DNA from: Ectocarpus siliculosus
Lineage: Eukaryota; Sar; Phaeophyceae; Ectocarpales; Ectocarpaceae
Reading direction: 5' to 3'
NCBI GenBank assembly: GCA_000310025.1
Contig: FN649740.1
Span: 264,728 to 328,727 of the forward strand
Length of the DNA: 64,000 nt
In this document: positions 22,888 to 35,579 of the stretch, one piece after another
Numbering within the stretch: the stretch's first letter is position 1
Layout: every line of letters begins with the position of its first letter
Made by a program: the position numbers and the translations under genes
Notes under the pieces: generated by a model
Seen by the model: the letters and a program-made list of their open reading frames with translations, nothing else
Told to the model about the DNA's origin: nothing
Databases searched by the model: none

Positions 22888-25194
22888 ATGCGGTGCCTCT
22901 CTGTTCGACCCATCATAGCGGGGCGGTGGTCGGTGCCGTCCAAACAGCGTTGTGTGTAATTTTGTCTTGCCAACCTGCAACACACACTGCTTGTCAATTG
23001 TTGCACTCTGTTTAACCCAGGTGGTTGTCGCCAGCTGCTTTGTTCATCATTTCGTTCGGTCTTCACCACGAAACGCTTTTGGGCGGGTTTGTGTGGGACG
23101 ATCGACCTGCGGTGGTGAGAGAAAGAAGCAGCTGCTACAGTAGTAGTTTCCGCGTCATTTAACGAAGTGCAGTCTTCTGATCCAAATCAGAAATCATGTA
23201 TATTCATTTCCTACCGGTACAGAGTGCCTACACCACACACATACAGTTATGCCCCGGTTGCACTTTGAGGCCGTGCGTGTTGGCGGTACTATACATTGCC
23301 CCGTAGCTTATACACGATGCCGCCATCATGCGCCACAACCATCAAACGCATGGTGCAATGTGGTACATCTTGCTACAAGTCACATCGCCTTTGCCCCCCG
23401 AACTACGCGGTATAGGGCAGACCGCATGTCGGTGTTCTTGGTCATCATCAGCCATAAGACACACTCAAAAGAGCACAATTGACGTTCTTGAGATAGGCCT
23501 TTGTGTCTCGATGTTTTCAATCAGTTTCACGGTTGTCACCACCACAAACGGCTGTTGGCTCTTACACTACCCTTCGGCAACGAGGTTCACCTGCATATGA
23601 ATATGTGCGTCATACGATGATTTTGCTCTTCGTTCCTAACAAGGTGGGAAACCAGGATGTGTGGGCCGGATCATCATGGGGAGACATTTGGCGCCACGAC
23701 TTCTGGGGTCAGCAGATAGCCCATGCTGAGAGCCATAAAAGTTTTCGGCCGCTTACCACCGTCACGTTCAAGTACGTGCTGATATGTGGTGATATCGTGT
23801 CACGTTCAAGTATGTGGTGAAACGGTGATTTTCGTAAGCTTTCGCAAAGTTTCTCGGGCTTGAGCTCCGCTCACTGTTAGTCATGTGTTTCTCGTCACGG
23901 CACAGTTGTTTGAAGCGGCCCGTTTTCGTTGGTAACCCTTGTGTCGTACGTGTGTGCTCTCACAGCCTTCCTCGGACAAAGCATCCCTGGTACAATAGGA
24001 GATAAAACCCTCACTATTCACGCACTACACACAACTTCACCCGTGCTTTACTTCGTCCACCTTTGGACAGAATATGTTGCTCGCAAGCCATGAGAGCTAC
24101 TGCTATGACGCAACGGTTGCTCAGTTGCTCAGTTGTGTGTATGTCGTAGCAGTCAAGAGGGGGACGCATATTGCGACAGCACTCCTAGATCTGTTCCCCT
24201 TCGGGAGGGCCACCAGCACCCATCAAAGACCGCACCTGTGTCGCCTCCAGGTTGAACAATTTTCTTGCTCAAAAGATATCCCGAGAGCAACAAGACAGCA
24301 CTACTACTTTCAGCGATCATCACCCGAATGATGAAAACGTCAACTCGATGACAACGGCGGAGTTTGTGGAGAAGAAGGAAGATTTCGCCAGAGGAGCCGG
24401 CCCAGAGCGCCCCGATGCCGTCGGCTTCCATCTGTTCAACGTCATCGTACACGCGGCTACCTGTTCTTCCTCGGTTTGGCTCTTCCGTACCATTTTTGAA
24501 GGCAAGATCAGTGACACTACCTAGTGCCTGTAGAATGTTTTAAGATTGAGGCATCCTGTTTCGCACCTGGCCGAAAACTAGCTTACCCTCGCCCTTTCTT
24601 AAAGAAAACGCTCTTAGTGTTCGTGAACACTTTCATGAGAACGGTGTGCTTCCTGTCTTGTGTGCCCTTGTTCCTGTCATCACCATCGCAGGGGAAGAAT
24701 TGCCGGCGGTAGCGGCATCGCTCTTGTTCACCGTTCATCCGGTGCACGTCGAGGTGGGAGCTGTAGCACGTACCCTATGAATGTGGTTGGCGTAGGTTGA
24801 CGGGTTCCTCGATCGATGTATGATGCGCAGATTCCCGCATGAGGGAAAATACACTGAAGAGTTACGATAGCAGCTGGTTCCGGTGAACGTGTAGAAAAAC
24901 ATTTGCTTCCATTCTACTCGAGAACGTTGTTCACGCTCGAACCCTCCCGAACACATTGCGTATGATTCAACGTGCCAAACTGAAAAAAGGCGGTGGCCCC
25001 GATCGTCGGAAGGGCCGATCTTCTGTGCGGCTTCCTCTCAGTAATAGCTCTGTCTTTGGCTATCGAGGGAGCTTCCTCTAGGAAACAAAGGCAAAGCAGA
25101 AACATTGGGCTTAAATCTCCGGACCGTGGTGTGTTGGAAGACCCCCAACAAGAGCAGAGCAGTCGCCGCCCACCCCGCTACTTCGGCAGCGGCA

Positions 25195-25225
<31 letters not shown>

Positions 25226-28200
25226 TCCCGTGGAGATTGACGAGAGTTTTAGGGACCTTGGATTGGCACCAACTATCCGCGATGGCGAACAGGATTTCGT
25301 ACAACTCAAATCGAAACCAGGGGAGAGCGTTGTGCTCACAGCGGGACAGTCTCGGCAAGGCGAGACCACCGAGGCAACGGCGACAAAAGGGGTCCCACAC
25401 ACGGGCACTCAAGGGCTTGCTACGTCGCTCTCGACGACTGGACCGTCGCCGACCTCCTCTGCCGCCGCTGGAGGCGAGAAACCGATTGGGTCTACGACTG
25501 AAGAAGCAACGTATGTCACGGCGGCTTGCACGGATGTTGGAATGGCGGCGGACACCGGCACCCTTACGACAGTCGCGGTCGATACCAGTGACAACGAAGG
25601 AGAGACTTTTGTGACCCCGGCCTTACACTGCGAAAGCTCCGTCGCCAAAACACAAGAACCAGTGCAAAATCTGCTATCTGGCAACAACGATTCGTCCAGC
25701 CTCAATGATACCCCCGGCGACGACGCTGGGCGCACTGTCGCCGCTGAAGCATCCGTCGAAAGCAGCAACGACGCTACGTCAGAAGCTAGGGGCAGTGTTG
25801 TTACGATGGAAACGATGAAACCACCAGCAACAGCTCTAGAAGCACCTCTTACATACGTTTCCAGCAAAGGATACAATGACGAAGGGGAGGCTACTGCTGT
25901 GCACGGGCGGGCATTGGTAATGGCGGGAAGCGCTTCTTGTCCCCCGTTCCCTATGGGCTTTAATCTTGCCATGACCTCGAATATGGTCCCGGGGAAAGGA
26001 GCTCCCTCGATGCATAATAGAGCTGCTATCGTCATGAAGGAGAAAGACAGCGGGCCTGGAGTGACGAGGTATTGTGCGGCGCTTCTTTTCGCCGCCAGTG
26101 CAACGCTGTGCAAGGAGGTAGGCATCACGGTGTTCGGGCTCATGGCCGGAGGGGAGGTTGTGCGCTTCTTCGAAGAGCGCGAGTGGCGGCAGCGAAAGCG
26201 GAAGCTGTGGCAACGTCGGCGATCGGGGGTCATATCAACAGCGAGAAGTCGTGGGATTTGGCGGAGACAAGCCTTACGGGAATACTGGCGCTGCCGGTTC
26301 ATGATGCGGGTACCGGCGGCTGCGGCGGCGAGAGTCGTATCAGCGACAATCTTTGCCGTGTTGCTGGTGTATCTACACGTACGATTGCACGAGGGGGCGC
26401 GAGTTCGAGAGTGGGGGGTTCTAGAGAACGACATTTCAATATTGCCAAGGTGGGTGCGCTCAGTCGTCGCTTATGCCCCCCTTCACGACCTCTAAGCGTT
26501 TTCGCCTACATATGCAATCCCGCTGAGCTAGCCTCGATCGTCGCGTCATACGCCCTGTTGTCCGTCGCGAAACGTGAGCTGCTTATAGTGACCCCACGGC
26601 CGCCGGTTATTGCGTCATTAAATGCTACTGTCCTACATGACTCAGTCGCACGGAGAGAGCGCTGTCGTACGCTTTCACGCACGCCGTTTACGCCTCAAAG
26701 CTCCTGTGGCCGACCCACCTGTGCTACGACTGGGGTTTCAGGTGCGAGGAACCCTACTGCCCTTGAAAGAAACGCCCCTCATGCTTCTGTTAGGCACACA
26801 CCACTTGAATCTACATAGTTCCTCTTCTATTTGGGGTCCTCACGGACATGCATGGTCTGCTATGCCACGGAATACTAGGAGGGTGGGGCACAGGCATGCT
26901 ATGCGAGAAGGGGGAAAAGTGGCAAAAAAGATAGCATGTGAGTTGAGACACAGAACCTCCTGCCCGGCCCACTCTCGCGATTGATTGATCTGCCGGTCAA
27001 AGCATGTGTCACGTTGTGTTCTCATACCTTACCCTGTCCTCTCCCCTACCCCGTTGCCGCTGCTCGATCGAACAACCAACCGAAACACCAGCTGTATCCC
27101 CCACGTCACGTCGTTGGCCGACTCGGCTAACCTCGCTTCGCTCGCGCTGTACTCTTCGATCCTGGCTGCTGTGGTCTTCGCCGTGGCTCGCTGCGACACA
27201 GCAGTCATGTGGGGAATGGCCTTAATCGTGGTGCCCTTCTTGCCGGCCTCGAATGTTCTGTTCCCCGTCGGCGCAGTGGTTGCGGAGCGGGTACGTACGT
27301 GGGAAAGGACCCGGTGGGAACGGGAGAGGGGGGAAACCCATTCGGTGCTTATCTTGGTCTTGAGGCCGCCAACCACGCCTTACTCATACAGTCATTTTCA
27401 TCGGTTTAGTCACCCTTCGAAAACAGCCGGTCATGTTTCAAAAACAATTTCCGAGGAGCAAGGTTTGGGGGGTCGTATCGTGCGCGATACTCTTTACTTC
27501 AGCAGGAGGTTTCTCGCTCAGATCGTATCGAGACCCGTCTCTTGCTTGTGTTCTCAAGTGCTACTACCCCCCGCCTTGCCGTTTCTCGCCGTTCACACAG
27601 CTTCTGTATCTGCCAAGCCTGGGCGCCTGTGTTCTCGCCAGTTGCACCCTGCGTTCCCGCGACTGGACAAAATCATCACACGGAGAAACTGCTGTACCTG
27701 GCAACGAGAAATATAGTGTCAAATACACGGAAAATTCGAACTCGAACCGAGGAAATGGTTCAACCTTCTCCTCCGAGGGCGGCGGAGAGGACAAGGAGAC
27801 CAATCGACCCTTGTGTTCGCCCTCTTGTAGTGGAACAAGCACATCGAATTCGTTCGGACCGCCTAAAAACGAAAACGGAAGCCAGCAGGATCGGTCGATG
27901 ATTTTCGGGCAGCCTGCAGTCCTTCCCTCCTCGCCGCGACCTTTGGCAGCAAGGGCACCTGCGTGTAGCAGCAGCAGCGCACTCCTTCCTGACCCAGGTG
28001 TAAGAGAGGAGAAGCAAAGCGTTCTACCCCCGCGGCGGGCGCTCTCTATCAGAGGTACGGTCCTACTGCCCGTAAGACGCACCGCCGTGATGGTTTTGTT
28101 ACTGGCCTGGACGACGTACTTTGGCGCGGGGACGCTGCGGCGGTGCAAGGACTGGAGATCCGAGAGAACTCTGTTCGAATCGGCCTTTAAAGTGTGCCCC

Positions 28201-31200
28201 GATGGCATCAAGACACTCAACAACCTCGCCGTGGGCATGCTCAACGAGAAAGAGGCCGGCCGCGCTGAGGAGCTTCTCCGGAGGGCCGTCGAGGTTGGTC
28301 CTAGCCGTAGAGCAAGCAGAATAGGGTCGTCAAGAGGTGGTCAATGAAGCAAGGTTTCGCCCATGCGTCAGACTTGGACGAACAAGAGGCGCAAGTCTAG
28401 ACTACCTCAGCCCCCCCACCTCCTCGACTTTGGTTTCGAAAAAAACATATTGCGCCCATTGAAGGGAGCCATTTGAGACGGTTACAGCTCAACCCGTTGA
28501 TCTACCGTTTACATTCAGCTCCGGAAGGCAATCCTTGCAAGACTCTTATGTGTCGTGCGGTTGGTGGTAGTTGAGAAGTACGACCCCGCCCTCCCCTGAG
28601 GGTAGGTGTCGGTTGGCAACGAAGTTGAATAACAAGCCTCAGTTCACTCTACGTAAACGTCGGACATCAAGTAGTCGTTAGTTACGTGCGTTGTGTGTGT
28701 TCTTTGTGGCAACCATGAATGGCGGTCTAGTTAGATCATATTTGTGTGGGATAAAGAACCTTAAGCTCACACAACGGAGATGATTGTACCGCGTATGTAG
28801 TCTATGTAGTGTACAGGTGGTCACAGATCCACGCGGCGGCAAAATAGTATACCCATGACGAGACAAAAAAGTTGAATTCATTCGAGGTTGTCATATTGGC
28901 AAGGAAATAGGCACACGATGTCGAACGCCTTTCACAGGATGCAGCTTATCGCTTATGCGACTCGCCGAATATCTCACGGCGTTTTGCGCTTTGGTGCGAA
29001 GAGTTAGCCTGCCTCGGTACAAATTCGGCGTGCTCCATCATGGTTGGATTGGGGGTGCGAGGTAAATTGTCTTACGGCTTCAGCACATATGCTCACGTGT
29101 ACCCACCCTTCCCTCGCCATCGCAATGCCCAAAAAGCTGCACCCAGACTTTGGGTTTGCACAGTTCAACCTCGGGGTTAGTCTAATGATACAACGGGACC
29201 ATCTCGGCGCAGTGTCTGCCTTGGAACGAAGCCTGAGGCTTGAGCCCTCGAACACCAAGGTCATGGTCTACCTTGGACAGGCAAGCACACCGTCGAGAGA
29301 ACTGTCATGATGCGCCCAGTTACACGATTGCCCAATCGCTACTAAGTCATGGGCTTGAATGTACAACTGTACACCACGCACGGGTTCAATTCGCCATGTG
29401 TTTCGAGCGATAGGAGCATGTGGCAGTACTCCTTCAATGTCCACTGCGTACTGAGACCAGCGAGTAAGGTGGGCAACGCACATGCATACTTATTGCATTG
29501 TAAAGAGAGTCGTTTAACACACTGTATCGGTCGTCGTGATCCACCTGGGCCAGAGGCAACTACGGGAAGAACTTGTGACTATTTCATTTTGCGCTCATCC
29601 TGATTGTTGTGCAGCAATTCCTGTTGCTACGTGCTGTGGGGTGGATCTCCAAGAAGCACGTTGTTACCACTCCCTCGTTCTCGTTCTGCAAAGGCACGGT
29701 AAACCTCAAAGAACCGTAACCGACCCAAAATGAAGCTTTCCGCCACACCATCGCCACCACCATTATTATTTATTTTCTGATCCGAGATATCGGAGATCCG
29801 TATGCTGTCGAGTACACAAAACACACATGAAAGCACATCTTCGAAGACATTTTTCGGTCGACGCGTTTTTCCTCCGTTGTCCGGTCAGTGCAGGTGTACC
29901 TGGAGCTAACCTTGAAGCGGTTAGAACCCTTGCCCCAGAGAGACCACGGAAACGGCGTTGACGCTGGATTCGACGACACACAACACCACGACGGTGGAGC
30001 CATTGCGGGTGACGGCCAAACGGATGCCAGCAACGACATGCGCTCATCATCAGCTGAGTCGCTCTTATCGAGCGCGGAGTTGAACACCGACCGGGCGTTG
30101 GCGGCGGGAACGGGGCTGCCTCTCGCCAGGCTCGTTAAGGGGCAGGCACTAGCCCTCAGGGGTCAGCATCAGGTGCCGTTATTTTTCCCCACGCCAACCT
30201 CCAAGTGTTTTCCTACTGCCTGCGACATCAAACCACTCCACAGATTTGAGGGGTTGATTGAAATTTATGTCGTTCCACTTGCCACCTAACCAATCCTTGA
30301 AGATCCCTGAGGTTCGGGGTACCTAGCGACGAACATTTTTGCTTTCCCTCGCCCGTCGTGGTGGAATCTTGTGGTTTTGGCGTGTATTTTGCCACGATCC
30401 GTGATCCCCTTGGGTACCAGCAAAGCAGCACACCAGGGGATGCAACAATAGTTCCCGACCTCTCGAGCACACCCCCGTACTGTTTGAGACATGTCTCCTC
30501 TCGTTCGGCAACATTTTTTCCCGTTCGGTCGATAAAGAGTGCTGCAAAGTTCTTCCAGGAAAGCATCGACATTTCACGGCGTCTACTCTCCGGCCGAAGC
30601 GCAGCCAAGGTCCGCAACAACGAAAGCAACAACCCGGTAATCGCGGCAGAGACCATTGAAGTGGCGGACGCCGTTGACCTTGCGAGCACCTACAACCGAC
30701 TGGGTCTGACTTTGAGAGATTCAGGGGAAGATTTGGTTGCCACCAAGGAGGCATTTTTGGCGGGACTGTCGGTGACACCCGACGACCTCGCTCTCCTCGT
30801 CAACGGGGGAGTGGCGCACCAGGTACGAGCAAGCTGTCGTGCACACCGCTCTTCTTGCTGATGACATCATTGTTTCCCGCTAAGTGGATTATCACTCCTC
30901 CAGCAAGTTAAAGAAACAGGCGCTTCCGATATACTTGTCTGTTTCGCGAACAGACTCAGTGGTCTCATCATAAGAGACACCGGAACACGTCATCGCTGTA
31001 TTGGCTGATGTAGCTACAGCACATCACAATTGTTCTTCTATGGCTTGTCTACCTTGTAATGAGCGTCTCTTCTTACAATCCCACCCCCCACCCGTTTGAT
31101 GGGAAGCATTATGACAAAAAAAATGACGGTGTTTTCTCGGCCACAAATGAAACATTAAATGTATGCCAACTCACACAACCTGCCCCCCTGCAGTCAACGG

Positions 31201-32025
31201 AAAGCAAAATCGTCGGTACCTTGGATATATGAGTGCCAACGCCTTTCCTCACGTAAGGTTGACAGTCATATCAGCGACCCTCTCATGCGTGTAACCAAAT
31301 GCGTATGCGCCCACCCTGTATGGTGTCACGTGGCATTCCGTTGAGGGCTGTGAACATGATGCGAAGGGGTGGAGAACCCACACTCGGCACCAAGGGGGGA
31401 CCTTAGTATCAAGAGCCAGCAACATGGTAGCCTCAGGACCGGAAGTGTCGGACCCATTCAAAGTGACGACCAGTGTGTGAAACGAAAGACGCACAGTGCC
31501 CTGAATCCGCCTCGCAAATAGTTTCTTGCAACACCTCGTGCCGACTCGTGCTTGATGGGTGAGCAACCGTTCTGCTCTTTCCCGGGTAAGTGGGGACGCG
31601 TAGATCTGCCCCTGATAGGTACAACCATGCCTGATGCTGAGTACACCCCTTCACTCCCAACACAAACTCGGTCCATTGCTCCCCTCAATCAACAAAAGAC
31701 GGCAGGTGATATCCCTGGCGCTAAAGCCCTTTTCCATCGAGCCCTCTCCCTGCAACCAAACTCGCCGGAGTTGCTAAACAACCTAGGCTGGCTGGAGGAA
31801 CAGACCGGCGGCGGGTCGAAATTGTCGCTAGAGACCGCGGCCGGGTTGTACGAGAGAGCTATAAGGTTGTTGGATGAGAGATCCCCCGTGCTCGGGCGCG
31901 TGGAAGCAAATCTTAGCAGCGTTCAGAATAGGCTGCTGCTGAAGGAAGTTGAAGATTGGCCTCCAGCAACGGCAAAGATAGACGAGAGGTTGGAGGACCC
32001 ATACTACTTTGTAAACCGACAGTAA
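22888..32025 (+). CDS. TMTC-type transmembrane O-mannosyltransferase with TPR repeats, 1329 aa, 12 exons
   Basis: TMTC proteins are ER multi-pass GT-C enzymes that O-mannosylate secretory proteins, with a lumenal TPR tail. Exons: 22888-22955, 23021-23114, 23644-23771, 24251-24501, 24692-24753, 24990-26449, 27092-27290, 27601-28293, 29137-29280, 29894-30172, 30538-30822 and 31699-32025 (3990 nt, every phase matches). Family landmarks in order: GGFVWDDRPAV (Asp49-Asp50, the GT-C acidic pair), HDFWG and SHKSFRPLTTVTF, HLFNVIVHA, FTVHPVHVE, VGRADLLCG, LCKEVGITVFGL, SCIPHVTSL, VPFLPASNVLFPVG, AERLLYLPSLG, then TPR units (FAQFNLGVSL, STYNRLGLTLRDSG, LLNNLGWLEEQ). Two unusual disordered insertions occupy about residues 226-560 and 775-890. 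Introns 4 and 9 use GC donors (AAG|GCAAGA and CAG|GCAAGC). Intron 8 contains dispersed repeat R3. The start ATG gives 22 residues before the first membrane segment. Confidence 0.92.
25195..25223 (+). repeat. Short CAG/AGC run read as polyserine in the TMTC gene
   Basis: Nine or so AGC codons encode a Ser run at the start of the first disordered insertion. The same DNA repeat type is read as Gln in the neighbouring minus-strand gene. Confidence 0.75.
28690..29060 (+). repeat. Dispersed repeat R3, copy 1 (TMTC intron 8)
   Basis: About 370 bp that aligns, with interruptions, to 63115-63495 on the same strand. The clearest shared blocks are GGCGGT-AACCAT-AATGG, CCTCAC or CTCACAC before GGGATGAT or GAGATGATTG, AGGATGCAGCT, ATGCGACTCGCC-AATA, CTCACGGCG and CGGCGTGCTCC. 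No coding capacity or terminal structure was recognised; probably an old mobile-element copy. Confidence 0.7.
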
Positions 32026-33032
32026 CTAGCTGATAGGAGAGAGGAGTATACCAAGAAGGGCGCGGTGTAGTGTGGTACGCTACCCGATGGGAGGGTAAGC
32101 GGTGGGAGATATAGAACGATCCGATGGGCTTTCTCCAAGTGCAGTTTTGGAGGGGGTCTGGGCGCTTGGAGATGGTTTCAGCGGTTTTGGGTAGCCGCGG
32201 TTCAGGAGTTGTTGTCGGTACATTCAGAAACACCAGATACTTTTGGGTCAACAGGAATGGAGACACGTGCACACAAGACAGACCACAACTGTTGGTTTCC
32301 ATAATTTTCACCACTACAGCAGTTAGCGCCTGCACTCAACTTGGCAAGTAAGAATTGAGCTTCGAAAAATTCAAAATCGAATAACTTGAGCCTTTCGTGA
32401 GCCCGGTTAACCCTACGCTACAGCGGCCATTTGTAGCATAACCCTAGGAACTAAGAACCCCAGCCTCGGCAAAACCACTGCAGTTGCGGCATGCGAATAA
32501 GAAACGCCAACTCGGGATCGAGGCTCAATTTCTTGTGACGTCGAGCTGAGGCCAATATATAGAGTTTAGTGTAGGACCCACGGCTGGTAGATGGTTTTCT
32601 TAATTTTGGTTTCGCGAAAGGCCTAATCTCATTTTCCTAGAGAGTCATGCAACGGTAAGGGTTCACGTTTTGGCGTGAATCCCTTCTGAGTTCGCTAACT
32701 GCTACATGGTCAGCCATGACAGATGCACGACGGAAATGCCTAAATACGTTTTTCTTACTTGCGGCCCAAAAGTGCCGTAGAGGTTCTTTGGTGCGGGCCG
32801 CTAACTGTACGCGGGCGATCTACTCCTGTAGTTTCTCCCTCCCTCCTGTACTCCTGTACAGCAGTGCAGACAGCACGAGAGCTCATCCGTCGTTGCTCAT
32901 TCTCGATCCCACATGGAGGGAGAATACGTGTGGCGGCTACATACCAAGGACCAAGAGCTCGTCAGGGCACCACCAACAAGCAAGGCAATACCCTACTATT
33001 TTCCCCAACACCAGATCAAAAGAAAAAACAAA

Positions 33033-33335
33033 ATGTACTGAACAAACTCAAAATAAGCCCAGTTCCCAGCCGGTTTCCCTCCACTCACTGTAAAGACTCC
33101 AAGCACATCCCTTTCGACTGGGTTTATATCTCGAACGAGATATTTTTTCTGTGAGATTATGTCTACTTTCTAAAAATTACTAGGAAAAATAGATACACAC
33201 ACAGAAAGACTACCCGTTCGAGATATACCCACATTCGAACGGGATGTGGTGGAGGCTTTTCAGTGAGTGGAGGAAAACCGGCTGGGTACTGGATTATTTC
33301 GAGTCTATTCAAGTCAATACACTGATGATTTATAT
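33033..33335. repeat. Long imperfect inverted repeat (fold-back element)
   Basis: The left arm (about 33033-33136) is the reverse complement of the right arm (about 33217-33335), with a spacer near 80 bp. Shared segments include CAGCCGGTTTTCCTCCACTC (one base shorter on the left), CACATCCC and TATATCTCGAACG next to the spacer. The arms are roughly 80 percent identical by eye. The layout fits a MITE-like or fold-back transposable element, or a decayed hairpin small-RNA source. No flanking duplication was identified. Confidence 0.72.
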
Positions 33336-34104
33336 CAGTGATACCAGCTGGTGCTAAGTACAAAATGTACACGAACAGAAGAGCGGCGGGGATCGTTCGT
33401 GGCGTCGCACGCGATTGGCTGGTTTGATTTGGCGGCAATTACGCCGTATCTTGGAGTCGTTTCCCAAGTTTTCAAGCCCCCCTGCACCTGTTAGACAACA
33501 AACAGCTCTTCGAACTCTCTGGTTTCTCCTCGAGACAGCTACATCCGGAAGGGATTGTGCTTGACGTGAAGAGGCAAGTATCGTGGGGCAAGATTCTAGA
33601 CGCTGTAATACATATTTACCTCGCCGCGCTTGTTAAAAAAAAACAAACGTGTCGCTCGCTCTAAACTGCGGGACACAAGTGTCGGGGGGGTGTCGATGTG
33701 TTCCTGCACATATAGAGAAGGGGTCAGAGCAGGAAAGGCGCAGCTCTATCCATTGTGTACTGGCCACCGAATTCGAGAGAATAGAGAGGGAGCTGTACAT
33801 GCGCTGGGTTTAGGGTTGGTGTTTTCGTGTCTCCGCCGTCGGACACATGGCCTCCCATCAAGATTAGCGTAGACTACAGCAGCAGACAACTCTACACACC
33901 ATTCTGCAACACAAGATGACCACTAACCTGTGTTGTCGATGACTCCGTCATGTGTAAGGTGGAGCTATCACCGTTGATCAAGAGATCGATGCCCTCCTTC
34001 AACTTACGTTTGCTCGTTCAAATGGCGTTGTCGTTTGTCAGACAGGGCCATTCTACTCCATTGTCTAGACTGCCCGCACGATCGTTGATTTCAGTGCAGC
34101 CGTG

Positions 34105-34270
34105 TAGACGCGACTTTTATTTGTACAAGGCCAAAATCTCCCCAACGTTTGTCGAGGACGATTCCCTCGTTCCGCATTGGGGTCGGGGTGAGACTTCTGA
34201 ATTATGTTGAAAGATTAACCCGGGTTCAAACCCCGCCACCCACCAAGAAGAAATGGTGGAATCACCGAAA
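34105..34270 (-). repeat. tRNA-related repeat R2, copy 1
   Basis: On the minus strand it reads through GGGGTTTGAACCCGGG (an antisense B-box-like block) and then GAGGGAATCGTCCTCGA and GTTGGGGAGATT, all shared with 35580-35725. This is probably a member of a second tRNA-derived short element family. It is distinct in sequence from the SINE at 12.4 and 53 kb. Confidence 0.6.
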
Positions 34271-34440
34271 CAAGAGCACCCAACATCCCAGATTTTCGAA
34301 CTTGTGGTATTTCTGATCACGTGCCGGACGCAGCGCTTTCATTGTCATTAATCGACTACATAGTCACCAGCCGGCGGGCTCCGGATACCCCTAGAAGCCT
34401 TGTCCTTGTCTTCGAACAAACAAACACAGACTCCTGGGGC

Positions 34441-34726
34441 GGGGGTTGCTACGGGGGGGGGGGGGGGGGGGGGGGGCCCCTTGGGAAAAAACTTTTTTAA
34501 AAGGGGGGAACTCCCCCCCCTCCCCCGGAGGAAATTTGGCAAGGGCCCGGGGGGGGGGCCGGGGGGGTTTTTGGGGGAAGCCTGCCCCGGAAAACCTAAA
34601 GGGGGCAAAAGGGGGAAACCCCGGGGGGGAAAAAAAACCCCCCCCCCCCAAAAACCTTTTTTTTCCCCCAAAAAAAAAAGTTCGTTTCCTTTCCGGGGCA
34701 AGGGGGGGATACCCCGGGCTCGGGGT
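34441..34726 (+). other. Low-quality sequence abutting gap 1, partly a corrupted copy of downstream DNA
   Basis: This is mostly homopolymer runs of G, C and A, unlike anything else in the window. The final 46 bases (34681-34726) match 35057-35102 position by position apart from bases replaced by G or C. The shared start is TTCGTTTCCTTTC and the shared end CTCGG-GT. The segment therefore looks like the poor 3' end of a sequencing read wrongly kept next to the gap. Any open frame called here is artefact. Confidence 0.85.
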
Positions 34727-34826
34727 NNNNNNNNNNNNNNNNNNNNNNNNNNNNNNNNNNNNNNNNNNNNNNNNNNNNNNNNNNNNNNNNNNNNNNNNNN
34801 NNNNNNNNNNNNNNNNNNNNNNNNNN
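34727..34826. other. Assembly gap 1 (100 N)
   Basis: Exactly 100 N, a conventional placeholder for a gap of unknown size, followed by a run of 24 G. Confidence 0.99.
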
Positions 34827-35261
34827 GGGGGGGGGGGGGGGGGGGGGGGGTCCATGTGGAGAGAACCTTTTGACAAGGGTCGTACGTCCCCAGCATCCGC
34901 TGAGGACATTCTGCTAGTGCTCTGTGCTGTGCTCTGTGCTGTTTTCTGTGCTATGCTTGCTCGGTATACCTTAAGGTTGCAACAGTGTGTAACGTCTGTG
35001 GTGACAAAGTACTCTACCCTCGCTATGACCTTTCGTTTCCCTACATAGTAGTAGTTCGTTTCCTTTCGCGGGTCAGTGGTGTATCACCGCGGCTCGGTGT
35101 CCAGCCGATTCTACAAATACCAATGTTCGGTGCATCGACCGCCCCACAGCAGGCACATAACTCACAACAGGCACAACCGAGAAACATAAGTATCAACTAT
35201 TGTCTCCAGTACACGATGTAGTGGATTTGCTGCTGGTGCCCATTCACACAACGAAAAAATG

Positions 35262-35345
35262 GCCGTTGATGTGAAAAAAGGGAATCGTCGTCGACAGACA
35301 ATGGGGATATTGTACCTTTATGGAGGTGGTCTCCACATTGCCCCC
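35262..35345 (+). repeat. Repeat R2, copy 2 (partial)
   Basis: Shares AGGGAATCGTCGTCGA, a GGGGA-ATTGTACCT block and GGAGGTGGTCTCCACAT with copy 3 at 35640-35725, about 360 bp away on the same strand. The tRNA-like half is missing or diverged here. Confidence 0.7.
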
Positions 35346-35579
35346 CCCTTTTTCAAGATTTGTTCTTGTTTGCTAGGCAAGAGAAGTCTTCTAGGGGTAA
35401 CCGGAACCCGACCGGCCGGCGGCGGGGTGATTCACGTCTTCACAATCCTCTGTGCGTGATTACACGGGTTCGCTACGTCCGCCACGTCATCAGGAATTCC
35501 GAGTTCGATTGCCAGTGGGTCCTTCTTGGCCCACCCACCGTTTTTCTTTGTTTTTTATCTATTTTTTCGGAAGAAAATT

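Noticed and set aside
22072-22983. 303-residue minus-strand open frame
   Set aside because: It overlaps the first exon of the duplicated-domain gene in another frame and the TMTC start on the other strand. Composition is unremarkable, with no conserved block.
25409-26434. 341-residue minus-strand open frame
   Set aside because: Antisense to the long TMTC exon 6, whose plus frame contains GT-C family motifs at both ends.
34348-35048. Four long open frames spanning the first N gap
   Set aside because: They consist of translated homopolymers and Ns in sequence shown to be a degraded copy of 35057-35102.
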